Below, piece after piece: positions 48,431-61,808 of a DNA stretch of 64,000 nt. The translations under genes and the position numbers were made by a program. The DNA is taken from assembly GCF_910592395.1 (NCBI RefSeq), contig NC_088318.1, positions 15,562,349-15,626,348 on the forward strand. Direction: 5' to 3'. This DNA is from Lineus longissimus. Lineage: Eukaryota; Nemertea; Pilidiophora; Heteronemertea; Lineidae. How positions within the stretch are numbered: the first letter of the stretch is position 1; each line of letters begins with the position of its first letter. The notes under the pieces were generated by a model. It searched no databases, was not told where the DNA came from, and saw only the letters and a program-made list of their open reading frames with translations.

Positions 48431-49503
48431 TCCTGAGGAAATCAGGGGTTAGCCTAATGTTCGCAGGGCCGGAGAAGCGAACATTAACCCCTGATTTCCT
48501 CAGGATGAAGTTACTAGCCTATAGTATGTACCAAGATAGCAAATTTTATGGGCCCAATAATGGCTAATATATGGGCAAGTTTGGGTCGCCATATGGGTAC
48601 CCATGTGGGCAATTAATGTGGGTCCCAGGTGGGCAAATGTGGGCCCCGTGTTTTCGGATGGGGACCATGTGGGCGAGGTGGGTATATGTAGGTTTTACAT
48701 GGATTTCCTTTTGGGATCATTGAATGGCATTTTCTTATAAAAGAATTTTCATATGATAAGTGTTAACGGTTGTACATTGGCATTTAGAGTTGTCAGTTGG
48801 TTCAGGGGCGCTATCACCTAGCTTATAGCGAGCAATTTGTACACTAAGATACGTATAATTGGCATTTTAAAGTCATATTTCGTGTTATAATAAATACGTT
48901 GTAAACATAATGCTCAAAAGTGATTCATGAAAAGGGCAGTAGGGCAATATTAAGCAAACAATAATGGAAAAAAGTGTTACTCCATTAACTGAATATTGTT
49001 TTTAGACACTATTACATGTATTAGCTAACTTGATCGTCTACCACGAGAACAATGCATGGGAAAATAACAAGACATGAGTAAGTCGCGATGTTTAACTTTG
49101 GTCGCCGACAGTCTAGTGGCGCGGCCTACGAATACGATCGAGAGGGCGGCGTTGGGGAACCGCCGACGGGGCTCGAATTCATTGGTTGTCCCCGGAACCT
49201 CTGAAGAACTGTAAATCTCGTGGCATATTGGATGCGCATCCGATGACGGTAAAACTCGTGACACCCGTCTCCGGCGGGCGACGTTGACGGTAAGGGAACT
49301 GTAAATCACGTGGTATCCAATGAGGTAATATACATATGTTGTATATGTATATATTTTAGTTTTATACTAATATGTAAAGTGCTAGCTCTATATAGTGAAC
49401 TCACACAGCTGTTTGACCCCAAACCCCCGTCCTTCTGACATGTTTTAGCCAGTGCATTGGTCTCCTGAGGAAATCAGGGGTTAATGTTCGCTTCTCCGGC
49501 CCT
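48431..49503. repeat. Fold-back and 41-bp inverted repeat pair, possible DNA element
   Basis: A palindrome at 48431-48505 pairs tcctgaggaaatcagggg with its complement around the loop agggccggagaa. The 41 bases 48465-48505 recur in inverse orientation at 49463-49503, apparently without mismatch, bounding about 1.04 kb. Inside lie a tgggc-rich block (48545-48690) and no transposase-like ORF. I see no target-site duplication, so the element's true ends are uncertain. Confidence 0.7.
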
Positions 49504-52500
49504 CCACACAACCAACCCCCCCCCCTCGTCCTTCTCTGGTACAAATATAAATTACTGTATAGTTCCGCGCCGGTGATCCACCAGTTAAATTAGTTTAGTT
49601 ATGGTCCGTCAGATGGCATCTCGAAAAACCAGCCTGAGAGGGGAGGAGCTCGGGGTCACCGAGTGACGCATCCGGGGTGACGCATCCTCGTCGAAATCAT
49701 CTTGACTCTCAAGCCGTTTGATCCACCCTTGCGAAAAATATCTCAGATTCACCATGGTAAAATCGGTCGTTTACCATGCTCACCATGGTGAATGCAGAGT
49801 TCCATGGTGAGTTCAGAGTTTACATGCTCACCATGGTGAATGTAAAATTTACCATGCTCATCATGGTAAAATATTTTACCGTCTCAATTCACCATAGTGA
49901 AGTGCTGTCACTTTACCATGGTAACTGTGGATTTACCATGGTGAAATTGAGACACGGCATTTTTCCTAAGGGCACTCAGCCGACCCGGACTCCGTTACAC
50001 CAATGAGGGAGGTAACGGACCGATTGACTCTTGATGGTTCAGAATGCGTCGAAATGAGCTCACTCTTATATACTCCTTATGACCAGGACGATGCCGGTCA
50101 ATGCGTCAGGCGTATATCATTGTGGTGAAAGGATCCAACCCGTGACTATACACACACAAATATAGGCCTAGTCTAAAAAAAGCGTGATCTCGGGATGAGG
50201 ACATTAGGGACCCAGATTAGGAATCCATATGAAACATCACTGCGTTTCACTACCCCCGCCAATTCCATTTTGTCAATGCGTTATGTAAGAACTCGTGCCA
50301 TTAAAGGGGGGATAGTCTCCGCTGCGCGTTGTCTGGAAAACATTGTTGGATTGCGACACAATAATTGATGTATATTGGCGTTCCCTTTAAACCACTCACT
50401 CCACAGGCACGTGCTCATGCATCCAGGCGGCACATGAAGATCATAGTCAATTTCATTCTGGGGTATGCGTTATTTTCTTTGACCCCACTCACGAGGCATG
50501 ATCAAAACATGATACAGTTGTCCCGATCATTATTTTCCGATCCGAGCAAATCATTTTCACTTTATTGCACTATAGACTCTCAGTTCCAGACAAACAATTG
50601 TATACCGTAAATTTATGACCGCATCAGCAATTTCGTCTGCCCTTGGTGAATGATTGATTATTTTGTTATCATTCCGAGACAACCTGGCCAAGAGAATCAA
50701 CAAGTCTACGGTAATATGAAGGACATCTGTTCGACAATTGTACACTTATAAATAACGGACAGCCGCATCTGGGCACTATAAATAGTATGTTCGTAAATAT
50801 TTTTGTTCGTCGTGCTCTAGTTCTCTGTATAGCACACTTTATTTTCGGATAATCGCATCCGCGGGAACAAAGTGTTAAGCAGCGGTGTTGTGCCATGCCG
50901 ATGGATCTACCGTCGTTATTGTGCGTTATCCATCCTGCAGTGACGTTCTCCGCAATCTAGAATCAGTTGCCTAACGCAAGCATACTGAACTTCCAGCCGT
51001 TTGCCCCCGTAGCCCGACTCGCGTTGTCTGGAAGCCGAACAATGTCAATGATGAACCTGGGGTAGGCCTATGTTCCTACAACTTGATAGGGATTGATTTT
51101 TATCAGCAGGTATGGTTTAGCATCATGATTTGATACTGCATATAATGCATGAATGCGGACCCATCTCATCTCTGGACCAAAGAACTAAGTTTCCAAATAT
51201 TTCCAAACGCGAAGAAAATGTTTGAGGTGATATATAGGCTTAGCCTACTAATATTATATACCTGGTGAGGCCTAGATTCGGTATCTCAATGTGCACGAAT
51301 TGACGAATAAAAAAAGCACCATACACTTAAGGCCTGAGCTTTTATCAAACGCGTTGACTTATATTGAATGCCAGATATCATTGTAAAGACATCAACGAAA
51401 AGGACGGGTCATATCATTCAAGCGTGCCCGCCGGAATGTAAGGTAAAGTGGTATAGCCACGGTATAGCCCCTTCAGTGTAGGAAATGCACTGCACAAAAA
51501 GGCTCTATACATGTACCACCTTACAGTCTTCAAAGTAAAATCGATTGGCAGCAATCACGATTTTTCGTGTTTGCCCCGACTGCAATGAGAAAAAGCATAT
51601 TGTTTTCGCTTGAGCGTGCTATTTGGACTTGAATATATCGAAAAAATACTCCCGTGATCAATCCGAATAGTGAGAATTTATATTAACTCACACAACGTAG
51701 TGAGTGTAATGGTTACGTATGTGTATAAAGTGTAAACAAAATTCATGTATCCATCATGTCCATCGAATCTGAAAAATTTGTGCAGACCCATGACAGTTCC
51801 GGTTCCGGTACAGTTTGTTGCATTCCATACGGGCCGCGCTTGCCGATCCTGCTTTCACGACGCACCGCAACCACAGTCACCATGATTCCCGTTGTTGACG
51901 CAATTATTTCATGACGTCATGAGCCATTGACCAATCACGCAAGTAGATTTATTCACACCGGCGCCACTGTCTTGAAGTGTATCTAAAAATCGTCTGCTAG
52001 AACATACAGGACAACAACGTCGGCGGAGACAGTTGTGACATTTCATTGCAGACGAAGTAAACGCCCTCTTCTTCTCGATTTACGTACTTTACTTTAAAAA
52101 GTCAGTTTTAACACTACTGCACAAATATAGAGTGGTCTTAAAGTTCCATTTGGATAGAGATTTGACGGACTGATTTGGAAATTCATTCCAACCATGCAAC
52201 TGTTTCAGAAATGAGAAAAAGCTCCTGGGTGTCATGACATGCATTCAATTATTATTTCACCACAAAGAGCTGCTTCTTTCAGCAGATATGAGACAGCTAC
52301 CGGGGCGGGGACTATTTCTTTATGGGGCCTTTGTTCAGCGTCTCCAAGGAATTCTATGTACTGACTAAAACCTGTCACTTTCAGAGAACGGGGGAGGGGG
52401 TTTGGGGGACTCATCCCCCAATGTACTGGCTCAATATGTCAGAAGGACAGTTGTGTGAGTTCACTAGAGATTGCTCTTTACATATTAGGTCTAGGGGAAT

Positions 52501-54581
52501 ATTTTTTTTAATAATACATATTGGCGTCATGTCAAGTGTCCGTCATGTTGCGAAATGTGCTCTGCTAACGAAGACAACAATCAAAAGACAAAGGTTTGAG
52601 TTACAAAATATTCACCAATCATATTTATTTTCTCTACATCCACCCAAATTTAAACGGACCTAAACTCTCAATAAACAATTTGCTGTAGCACTATTCACCA
52701 TGAGCACTAGACTTCGAGTTCGCCTCACACCGAAACCTGCAGGAACATTCGGAGGGGGGGGGGGGGGGATCAACAACTTCTACAGAAACACAACGCGTTT
52801 ACCATGTCCACGAACTGTCTTGCCCAAATATTAAGGAGTTTTCGCAAAGCCCCCGAAACACCAACGCGAACGCCGAACCCCTGATCATTATTTCTAACCA
52901 CGGGACAGGCGTTCGCATTCGCGTTTCGTAGAATGCCACAAAATGACTACACAAGTATAATACTCAATGGCGAACTAGATTCTATCTTTAAATACATCTT
53001 TTTTTCTCATTGGATATTTATATCACACGTTATAATAACTATGGCACAGCGTTCCGTTTTACGAAACAACACAATAATAGTTCCATCTCTTTTTAGAGCA
53101 GTAAAACCAACTGTTTCCCAAGTCAAAGAAAAGATCCGTATAATCCAAAAGTTTTCGGACGTCAACGCATACTTTCTGGAGGTGCCAAGAGGACAACAAG
53201 CAACATATTAACTTTCCAACAAACTGAATTGCTTGACCATACCCGAGGGACGCCATCAACATATCATCATCATTCTTTTCTCAAATGCAGCTGTTTCTGA
53301 CGTGTTCGAAATAGTTATTTTCATCGATAGTTTCACTGCGGTATATACCACTTTTGACGGTTGTGTCTGCTTTACCGTTTTATATAGGCTACCACTTCAA
53401 CACATTTTTGTTTTGTACCAACCAATAGTATATTCTACTTTCCATATGCATGGTTTCTGTACAGATTATGTATTGTTATACATCGCATGTTTCAACGACG
53501 GTCAAAAAAACTCATTTACAAAATAAAGGTGAAGAAGTAAAAGTAAGTACAGTACGAATAACCTTTTTGTTGAACAGCCACTGTGAGGGTGGTTCAATAA
53601 TAGCCTCGGTGTGCATCGGTGTGTACTACCAACTCTTTCACTACTGTAGGCGCTATAATTGTACCACTTTACCTTATTTGGTAACAATCTACTCTTTGAG
53701 GGGCTGTACCAACTGAGTTATTGATAAATGTGTTATACTGTATGCACTAAGTACAAGTACTAAGTAGCCATCGGCGGAGAAATATAACTAAGTTCTAGTT
53801 AGACTAGTTCATAATGATTATCATAATATCAATCATTATTGAATAACAGTGCTTTATATTTTACAACACATTTACTGAATGTTGAAAACGATGTCTGCAT
53901 TCTGTGTTTCTTCCATTTAAATGATAACAAAATATTTAACAGTAAGTAGATAAAGGTCTACTCATTATGATCACAGACTCTAAACTCACACACTGACATA
54001 CACACACTGGCTTCCCTTCTTATGTACACTTTTACACTCAAATCGTTCACTATGACTATTGCTCTTTGAAAGGCTATCACAATAAATATAATTTATATAT
54101 ACTTGCTTTTTTACATGCGAAGTCCATATATTTCTAGGCAGAATTTACATTTTGCAACATACTTACACATTTTATGTATTTACATTACTTGTATACAACC
54201 ACTGTAAAACCACGGATTTCTAAAAGAGTGTGAATAAACTCCCGAGAAATCAACGATGGATAGAGAGTGTGTGTAGAATAGAAGACGCGTGGGACAACCT
54301 ATCTTGAAGAAGCAACGCGAGATATGGATCCACGCGAGATCAGCTGTGCTATGCTAGCTGCCATCAGTTTCAATGTCATTATGTTTTCCAAGCATCATTA
54401 CCAAACGTATCCAAATATCACCAGAACAGACAAATGCACATTATTTCTCGATAAATTCCAACGTAACAGCACCTTTGAGGATGTACATCAGCAATGATAC
54501 GCCAAGCGAGCTTCGAAACTGAGTCCACATGAGCGCCCTTGAAGACTCCGCTAACCTTGAAGGTCATTCCTCTCCAGCCGA
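49504..54581. other. Repeat-rich spacer between RNF31 and PPP1R3-like genes
   Basis: About 5 kb without a recognisable gene. It contains the ccatgg palindrome cluster (49748-49946), a dispersed repeat copy at 50004-50045, a fragment at 51684-51710 shared with 17419-17448, and a G homopolymer near 52756-52769. Several open frames of 60 to 113 codons have no domain, biased composition or splice context to support them. The right end, about 53700-54581, probably holds the PPP1R3-like 3' UTR. Confidence 0.5.
49748..49946. repeat. Cluster of short ccatggt palindromes
   Basis: Within 200 bases, variants of ttcaccatggtgaa and tttaccatggtaaa occur six or more times, along with half-sites such as ttaccatgctcaccat. 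Each unit is its own reverse complement around CCATGG. Spacing is irregular (about 20-50 bases), so this is neither a CRISPR array nor a simple satellite. Confidence 0.85.
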
Positions 54582-55874
54582 TCACAGAAAATGAACCCAA
54601 GCATGATCCGTGCTTAGGGTTGGTACATTCTTAGCATAACACTCAAAAACATAGTTCTGGCCATAGTTATTATCCCAGAACGTCTGCCCACCGCATTCAA
54701 ACATGACAGCAAACTCGAGTTTTTTGCCAATGTCCAGTTCACCTGGAGAAACCACTGTGAAGGAAAACCTGTCAGTGGCACCATCACAAGAACCTTGCAC
54801 ATAAGAGCCAACAACATCCGCAAAGGTTGCCCAACTATTGACAGTATAACGAATGGTGACTTTCTTATGGAATCCCACGTTTTTAACCCTGACTGTTCCT
54901 GTGATTGTCATTCCGTTGATCATGGCATTCTCCAAGCACACATTCTGGGCGAGGACCCTCTGCACAAAGTTTCCTGTAGCACCAGGCTGTGAGAAAAGCG
55001 ATTGGAAATATTTGTTACCTTGTGATTGCCGATCTTTTTCTATACCAGCTTTAAGATCGCGAACTGCAGAAGCAGGTATCCTAGGAGGAGAGTTCATATT
55101 CAAAATATGTCTCACATTTTCTAAGTCTAACCCAAAGGCATCCGCAAAACGTACCACTTTTTTCCTCCTTGGGGTCCCAGGGGGAGTTTTGTTTGTCTTA
55201 AGTGATGTTGCCCGACGAAGTTCCGGTGGACCTCCGAATTCGCCATCAACGTCGTCTTCGTCATCATCCTCGTAAGCCTCAGAGGGGTTCAATAAATCCA
55301 GTAAGTATGGTTTCATCATGGCCGTTGTCCTTGACGAGTTCGCACCCGTGAGGAGTTTTGGGATTTTCATGCCACCTTTTTCAGTGTCTGTAATTGCGTC
55401 GTCCAAATTCACTGGTTTACCAGTCTCTATGTCAGTTTCGTCCTCTGAGGAAATGATCAAGGTGATATCGTCACCACTCATCAAAGTTTGATCACTATCT
55501 GCACTAGTTAAAGAATTGAGATCATCACTACCGTATCCGCCGTCTGATTTGCCATTCGCAACACCGTGACATGAAGAGAGGTCACAATCCGTTTCGTCCT
55601 TGACGAGTTTCAGGTTTCCGAATATGTCCTCAACATGACCCGAGTCATCTGGAGACATGATATTGTTCGTTTGAGGCGAATCCTCGTCACTCGTAGAAGA
55701 AGGAGAGGCTAAATCCGGCGCCTTTAGTTCAGGAGAAGCCATTGTAATCTCCATTCTCGTATGTCCACGAACGCGCTTGTTCTTACAACACACGAAGTAG
55801 TCCCAGACTTGGTCTCCAACGTACGATAGGTTCCTTGGTAAGTAAATCCAGTGCGGCGGGGCATCCTCCACCAT
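54582..55874 (-). CDS. Protein phosphatase 1 glycogen-targeting regulatory subunit, PPP1R3 family
   Basis: A 430-residue protein in one coding exon. PPP1R3 subunits hold PP1 on glycogen particles so it can dephosphorylate glycogen synthase and phosphorylase. The PP1-docking RVxF motif is KKVVRFAD (V241, R242, F243). A CBM21 carbohydrate-binding domain spans about residues 302-411, with the family signatures VCLENAMINGMTITGTVRVKN and FAVMFECGGQTFWDNNYGQN. The N-terminal 230 residues are acidic and serine-rich, with a run EDDDEDDVDGE near 202-212. The ATG at 55874 is six codons after a good acceptor (gcttcag), so a 5' UTR intron is likely; the frame is open through the acceptor, leaving a spliced N-terminal extension possible. 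Which vertebrate paralogue (3A to 3E) it matches cannot be decided by eye. Confidence 0.92.
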   Translation of the reverse strand: MVEDAPPHWIYLPRNLSYVGDQVWDYFVCCKNKRVRGHTRMEITMASPELKAPDLASPSSTSDEDSPQTNNIMSPDDSGHVEDIFGNLKLVKDETDCDLSSCHGVANGKSDGGYGSDDLNSLTSADSDQTLMSGDDITLIISSEDETDIETGKPVNLDDAITDTEKGGMKIPKLLTGANSSRTTAMMKPYLLDLLNPSEAYEDDDEDDVDGEFGGPPELRRATSLKTNKTPPGTPRRKKVVRFADAFGLDLENVRHILNMNSPPRIPASAVRDLKAGIEKDRQSQGNKYFQSLFSQPGATGNFVQRVLAQNVCLENAMINGMTITGTVRVKNVGFHKKVTIRYTVNSWATFADVVGSYVQGSCDGATDRFSFTVVSPGELDIGKKLEFAVMFECGGQTFWDNNYGQNYVFECYAKNVPTLSTDHAWVHFL

Positions 55875-58800
55875 TGCTTGAACCTGAAGCAAGATAGATG
55901 GATACTGAGCAATAACTTATGCTACCTTTATACACAAAAACACCGGCTCACACGAGCCGATTTATTCTGGAAGCCGCTTGGTAATTTGACATTGCAGCGG
56001 CTGAAGGTCAAATAATATTCTCTGGTGAGGAATTCCAGCGACGCTGATGCATCGTCTGCGGCGAGCACCTGCAGTAAACAACGAATCCATACCATGTTTT
56101 GGGAGACACGGCTCATTCTTTGATACTCCAACCTTAAGAGAAATTAAACAAAACGGGTCACTAAACCACCAATGCAATATATCAATCCATTGCAAAAATG
56201 CAAGCGAGGCTACACGATCAATGAAATTATTAATATAACCCGTCATCGATTCCACCATCTCACCAATCTAGGCCACCATACTGAATATTAATGAGACTAC
56301 CCGGGGTTTGCTTTAAAGAGTAAACGGCAATGACACAGTTAATAATAAACAGCTGTTGACACGAGCCGCAATATATCCCCGATATGACGCGACCCATATA
56401 TCACAAACCAAGAAAATATCTTTCAATTAATTGGCAGTGGGCTATTTTTGTTGTGTGCACGTGATGAGCATGCCGTCTGCTTATAATAAGTGGTATTATG
56501 TTGATATATGCGGCGAGACCTATATATTTTCTTGCTCCGGTGGTAAACATAGAATGTTGTTGATGAAAGTGGCAGATGTATGTAAACAGCTTTTTTTGAA
56601 TAGACTGTTGTTGATGACATTTGCAGATGTAAAGAAGGGTTCCTATCCCGCCATGGAAATTTTCTACAAGTTGAAAGTATTTTTTGATGATGTCCCGTTA
56701 AAATGTACCGCCCAGGTTAGTTCCTGCTCCTTCAGAAATACTATTATCAGATCTATTATAGGGAACCAAGCCCTTGATGGAAACACTGTATACGAAGACC
56801 GTTTCCGTGACGTTACGTTCACCCCAATAAAATGACGCATTCCCTATCCTGACTGTCATGCGTTTGCGTCACTACTCAAAACATTGCGGATCAATATGAT
56901 TCCCTGCGATTCAACAGAATTCATCCGAAGATTGCAATGAGATCGATATTGATATCTCGTGTTCGGAAAATGCTTTCCACACATAATTGTTAGATTGCCT
57001 CTCTCTGCAATAGTGGTAGTGTATATACTCAAGGTGAAAGGTGCAGGCAGGAAGCCTCAATTTCGGTTGGCCACTTTCGGGCACAAAAGTGCTTATCCTA
57101 AACCTCATGATTTCTTACTCCCTTCAAATGTTGGGTAGACCTATCGTGATAAGACGCAAAAAACTTGGTGACCAAGATGGTAATTAGTGCTATAGCTAGG
57201 CCCCTATATGCAGCGGAAGATCCAAACGTATGCTGCACAAAAATGGCCACGTGCTCGGCTTTGGCCTTACTCGGGAGGGTATAGGCCTACTTATTGACCC
57301 GTCCGCTTTATAAAAAAGTAAGGCAATCCTGCCATGTTAGTGTCAGGGTTAAGTAAGAGCATCCCCGATCACCTGTGACTGATAAAGCAGGACCACAAAT
57401 GATCGGTAACGTTAGCCTATGTTACTTGTTACTTTACATCAATGACCACATAAATCGGATTTTAAAAGCTCATCGCTCCATCTTTCGGATATACCTTTAC
57501 CAATAAAAACCATCACAAGGTACCATAGTCAAGACGGGCATAATGCTATTAACGATACAACAATAACATTACACTGGGGCGTAGCTTTGATTAACTTGGG
57601 AGGTGAGAATGTCCTTCGCGGCGGCATTTAAGTGTATTAATAATTAACGTTACCAGATAACGATCAACAAATACCTGAATTATCCAAATGCATTGTTCGA
57701 GATGGGAAATTGCCATGTTATAAAAAAAGAGGTGAGCGGCGCAAAGCCGTCAGCAGAGCCGACCGAGGCGCCTCTCAAACTGTCACAAGCAGCACATGTT
57801 GTGTCGTTGTCACGTAATACGCGGCATCGAAACAGTGAACGTGCGTCACGGCGCCAAAGCGCTGGATTGCTTCTGCGGTGATCACATGGCCAGTAAAAAG
57901 TTACATGCAATCATCTGTGCCTCATTTCATAACGAACTTAAGTTTATCATGATACAAAAGCCTTTTTTCATCAACAAATTATCAAAATCATTCAAAATAA
58001 TGGACGTTTGAGGGCATTGACAATGTCGAGGTTAACCTTCAATTGCATGGTAAAATCCAGTGCCTCTGGAATGGATGACAAAAAATTGTGGTTGGGATAT
58101 ATATGTAGGCCTATAACCAGCCGGTTACTCTTACAAACCGAATATCGCTTAAAGATCTAGAGCTGCCGATACATAGATCTATTCCAAATTGTTGGTTAAC
58201 AACTTCATTCAAACAGTTCGACTTCAAAATCGCCAGCCGTTCTGCAAATATCGACAGGTTTCGATTTCACATCAAATCGAATCTGTGCCACAGCAACGAG
58301 GCCACTAATTACCTGATCTTGGGAGCAGCATGGTCGGCTGACGGAGAACCATACAGAATTTCCCGTCCTGATCGTCTCCTGGCACGTTTGATAAGAAAGC
58401 TGCTTGCTTTAGGCCTCGAGGACATGGCCATGTTCAGGCGACCTGTGTTTAGGCCTATATATAGGCTAAGTAGGGCCCTGCGATATATAACTAAGTTTAG
58501 TCCAATGCCCTGACCGAAATCGTTTGAACCCTGAATAATATCCGTCTGGCCAGCTGTCATGTTTGTCCTCGTGAAATGTGACCGAGGAGTGACCAATGTC
58601 ACCTCTGTGCCGAGCTCAGGCCCATTCAGTTGTTTTGACTGGCCTATTCTCAGAAAGGTTACGGCCTACTTCTCAGCCTATCCATTTTGGAGAGATCAGT
58701 GGACAAACAAAGGCATAAACATGATTACTAGGTGGAAAATGAAAAACGTCCCTTTATTTAACAATGATATATACATATCAGTCACTATATATATCGGAAA

Positions 58801-60366
58801 GTAGGCTATTCATAAAGACCAGATGTTAACATGCTGTATCAGTTCTGGTATATCATGGCCATTAGAAACCGTATCAGCCAGAGGGCGTATCATTCTCCCG
58901 ACTAATAGCCCAAAATACAAATATCGGACAATCAGGGATCCCGCGCAGAGGCTTTTTTACGACAGCAATACAGCTTTTGACTGGCCTAGGTTAGGTAATG
59001 ACCCACTTCAGACGATACCACCATGGGATAGTTGGAGGGAACCAGCTAACAATTAGGGGGAGCATCTGTCTTTGTGGGGGTTTTATTTAGACTTGCATAT
59101 GTTGAAAAAATTAGTCCTTGGGGTTATCTCCTGACATGCCTGAATAGCTTGGTAAAAAACATAATGCTTCTAGGCAGCAGTTCAGTAGTTGTTCAGTTGA
59201 CGTATTTCGTACCGAAACGAGCAGTTTTTTTCTGAAATTTTGGCTCATTGTATTTAGGCTACATGTACTTGGTGATGACCTCATATGTAGGTGGTGATGA
59301 ACTTATAGCAGAGACCCAGCAGAAAAATATATCCTCAAAAATGACTAATCGAAAAATAACACATAAAACACATAAAGAAATTGTTCTTGTTCAATGCTAT
59401 ATTTCATAAAGCATATTTTACATATTTACACACTCAGAAGAGGTTTTCGAAAATGCTCATGAACATTTACACAGGCTAGCTTTTGCCACCGTACCAAGGG
59501 ACTGATGCATTTACATGTACTGGGTATCTAATACAACTCTTACATATGTAATTTACACAGGACACACTAAAAAAATTAAAAAGTACAGGCTTGCTAATAT
59601 GACTGTTAGCAAGGCTTGTCAGTAAGTGGACACAGCCAAAGGAATGAGAACTAGAATCCTAGTCTGTTATATTGATGGAATTAAATCCAACATTGATCCA
59701 TCCTCTTGCAAACAGGGCTTACAACACGACTTCTCCTTACGCATGTTTCTGAATCTGAGGGAGTAAGTATGTGTCAATATCTCTTTACTTAGTCCAAAAT
59801 CCACTCAAAGCTATATCTTTCATCTGAGTGTCACTATTGACAGATGAGCATTCTTTAACAGCTGAAAGTGGTCTGCCTGGGTCTGGTGCCTCTGATGTCT
59901 CAGATGAAGAAATAATAGACTCTTCCATCAATGTCAAATGTACTTCAAATAGCAAAACTGAAACGGAATGAAATCATGTTAGAGAATGATGCAATTTACA
60001 GTCCATAAGACAATGATGATGGGCATAATCAAAAGCAATCAACTTGAATGATCAGCCCAAAACCAATTGGAGCCAATTGATCCCGTTGCCAATTTGAAAA
60101 AACAGCAACCTAAACGGTTAATAGTCTGTTTTTCTTTTCTTTAAATGAGTTCAAAAATGCCATATTCAATTAAATACATCGTAGGTTTGAAGCATTGATG
60201 GCCATCTTGTTGCAAAACAACTGACCTCATTCTGGGGTCCCTCCTGGATGATAGACTTATGCCAGGTGCTACAGACACTAGGAGGAACCCTGTTATGCTG
60301 CACAAGTAATCGAGCACGTTGATAATAAATGTGAAGCTGGCATAAAGTCAATATCGAAATAGTCCA
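55875..60366. other. Spacer between PPP1R3-like and LYRM4 genes
   Basis: About 4.5 kb without a supported gene. It contains a diverged copy of the 8120-8647 repeat unit at 56848-56900 and several low-complexity AT stretches. A 134-codon open frame at 56431-56835 has no recognisable domain. The part right of about 59300 may be the LYRM4 3' UTR, but no clear minus-strand AATAAA was found there. Confidence 0.45.
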
Positions 60367-61503
60367 TTACTTGCTATCCACAATGTACAACTTACCGGTG
60401 GGCTACATCAAGCAGGGGCATTTACGAATCTAGGATGGGGATGCCTTGGTCTGTTCTATCACTAGCTTTGGTTCCATATACAACTGACTAACCATAGTCT
60501 GCAAAGACAAGGGGCAACAGAATGTTTTTGGGAGGCTAAAGGACTTAAAAATTCAGCTTTTATTGCATAATTTTTCAGCAAAGTAGCCCAAATTTAGCCA
60601 TTATGAGTGTCGGCCCAACATGCAACACCTTCAAAACAGTCCTAGAAAACACTGTCTAAATAAGCTGATTGGGGGGCCGAGCCCCTCACACCTGAACATC
60701 ATTGCTCTATGTCTTGGGTCGAACAACATGTCATCTTGGGATCACCGACCGAACACAAAAGTCTTTTCTGACCAAATCTAAAACCACTTTGAAATGCCTA
60801 ATTTTTTTATACAGCTACTCACTTGTCTTCTGATGATGCCAAGGTTGTGCTCTGCCTTTGCAATAAGAAGATTGATCTTTTCTACATCTCTTTCTGCTTT
60901 GTTATCTCGAAATGCATCCTTCACTCTCCGCACAGCATACATTCTGCAAAACACAACAGAGTAGAGGAGATACTTTCTGCATTGCATGTTGCAAGTTTTT
61001 AACACTGGCATCCCATCTTGTGCAGCCGCAACTGCAAGGCCGAAGCGAGCAACACTGGGAGTGGGTTATCGCTACCTCGGGATAAAATCTTTATTATGAT
61101 CAATAATGGCCGGCAGATGGGGTTTTTTTGAGAAAAGAAATCAGGCGATCCTCCAAATGCCCGCGTTACGATGTAAAAAAATTGTAAGTCCTACACGAGA
61201 CGACGGACCACATGATGCACACTTGGCATACGCTTCCAATGCTTATTCCATGTATTCAAGGCGTTTTTCAAACAGGTAGGTGGCAGCACCATCCAGTGCC
61301 AGTCAATCAGAAATCTAGTTTACACATGTTTTCAAAGTACTTGTTACACCTGATACCCCAACGAAAACAATGACAGCATTAGCAATGGAGCAACCATTCA
61401 TCTTCTTTTACATGTTTTACCTATAGTTGTAGCCTGTGAACTTCTGGCTTTCTTTTATCATGGATTTATAGAGGGAAAGGACCTTCCTGGTGGAGGCTGC
61501 CAT
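60367..61503 (-). CDS. LYRM4: LYR motif-containing protein 4 (ISD11)
   Basis: Three exons: 61503-61421, 60943-60823 and 60402-60367, coding 79 residues (human 91). ISD11 binds and stabilises the cysteine desulfurase NFS1 in mitochondria and, with acyl carrier protein, supports Fe-S cluster assembly. The family signature is clear: MAASTRKVLSLYKSM (the LYK form of the LYR motif), YNYRMYAVRRVKDAF, and LGIIRRQ. The last exon gives PTGKLYIVDSK and a stop, matching the human xxGQLYSTDK segment but lacking the final dozen residues. An alternative last exon, 59957-59934, is also in frame and has a better polypyrimidine tract, but its peptide does not match the family. The gene is head to head with FARS2. 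Confidence 0.9.
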
Positions 61504-61808
61504 CTTGGATATCGACGCGACGTAGGCTAACCCGATCGCAGTTACACAACATATTATGTGCATTTGGGATGAATTGTACCCATATCACATGACATGATAG
61601 CTAATGCTTTCTAATTGTAATTAATTCTCAATTAAGTAGATTACTGTAAGCAGATAGTCTTTGATTACACGAATTAGTTGTGGATACTAGCGACATCTGT
61701 ACGAAGCACGATAAACTAAACCGACCGAGCCGGGTGTATAAATTCGACTTCCCGAGTCTCGAACGGGTTAGTACTGTTGTCATAGCTACCCTACCGGAAC
61801 TTGGGTCG

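Noticed and set aside
49748-49946. CRISPR array
   Set aside because: The repeats are short palindromes with irregular spacing in a eukaryotic genome; there are no uniform spacers or cas genes.
52756-52769. Long G run, considered as a quadruplex or regulatory element
   Set aside because: It is a simple homopolymer of uncertain exact length with no neighbouring feature to give it meaning.
56431-56835. 134-codon open frame upstream of the PPP1R3-like gene
   Set aside because: No recognisable domain and no splice context; part of it is an internal imperfect repeat of gttgttgatga words.
59934-59957. Alternative last exon for LYRM4
   Set aside because: It is in frame after a good acceptor, but its peptide does not match the ISD11 C-terminus, whereas the exon at 60367-60402 does.
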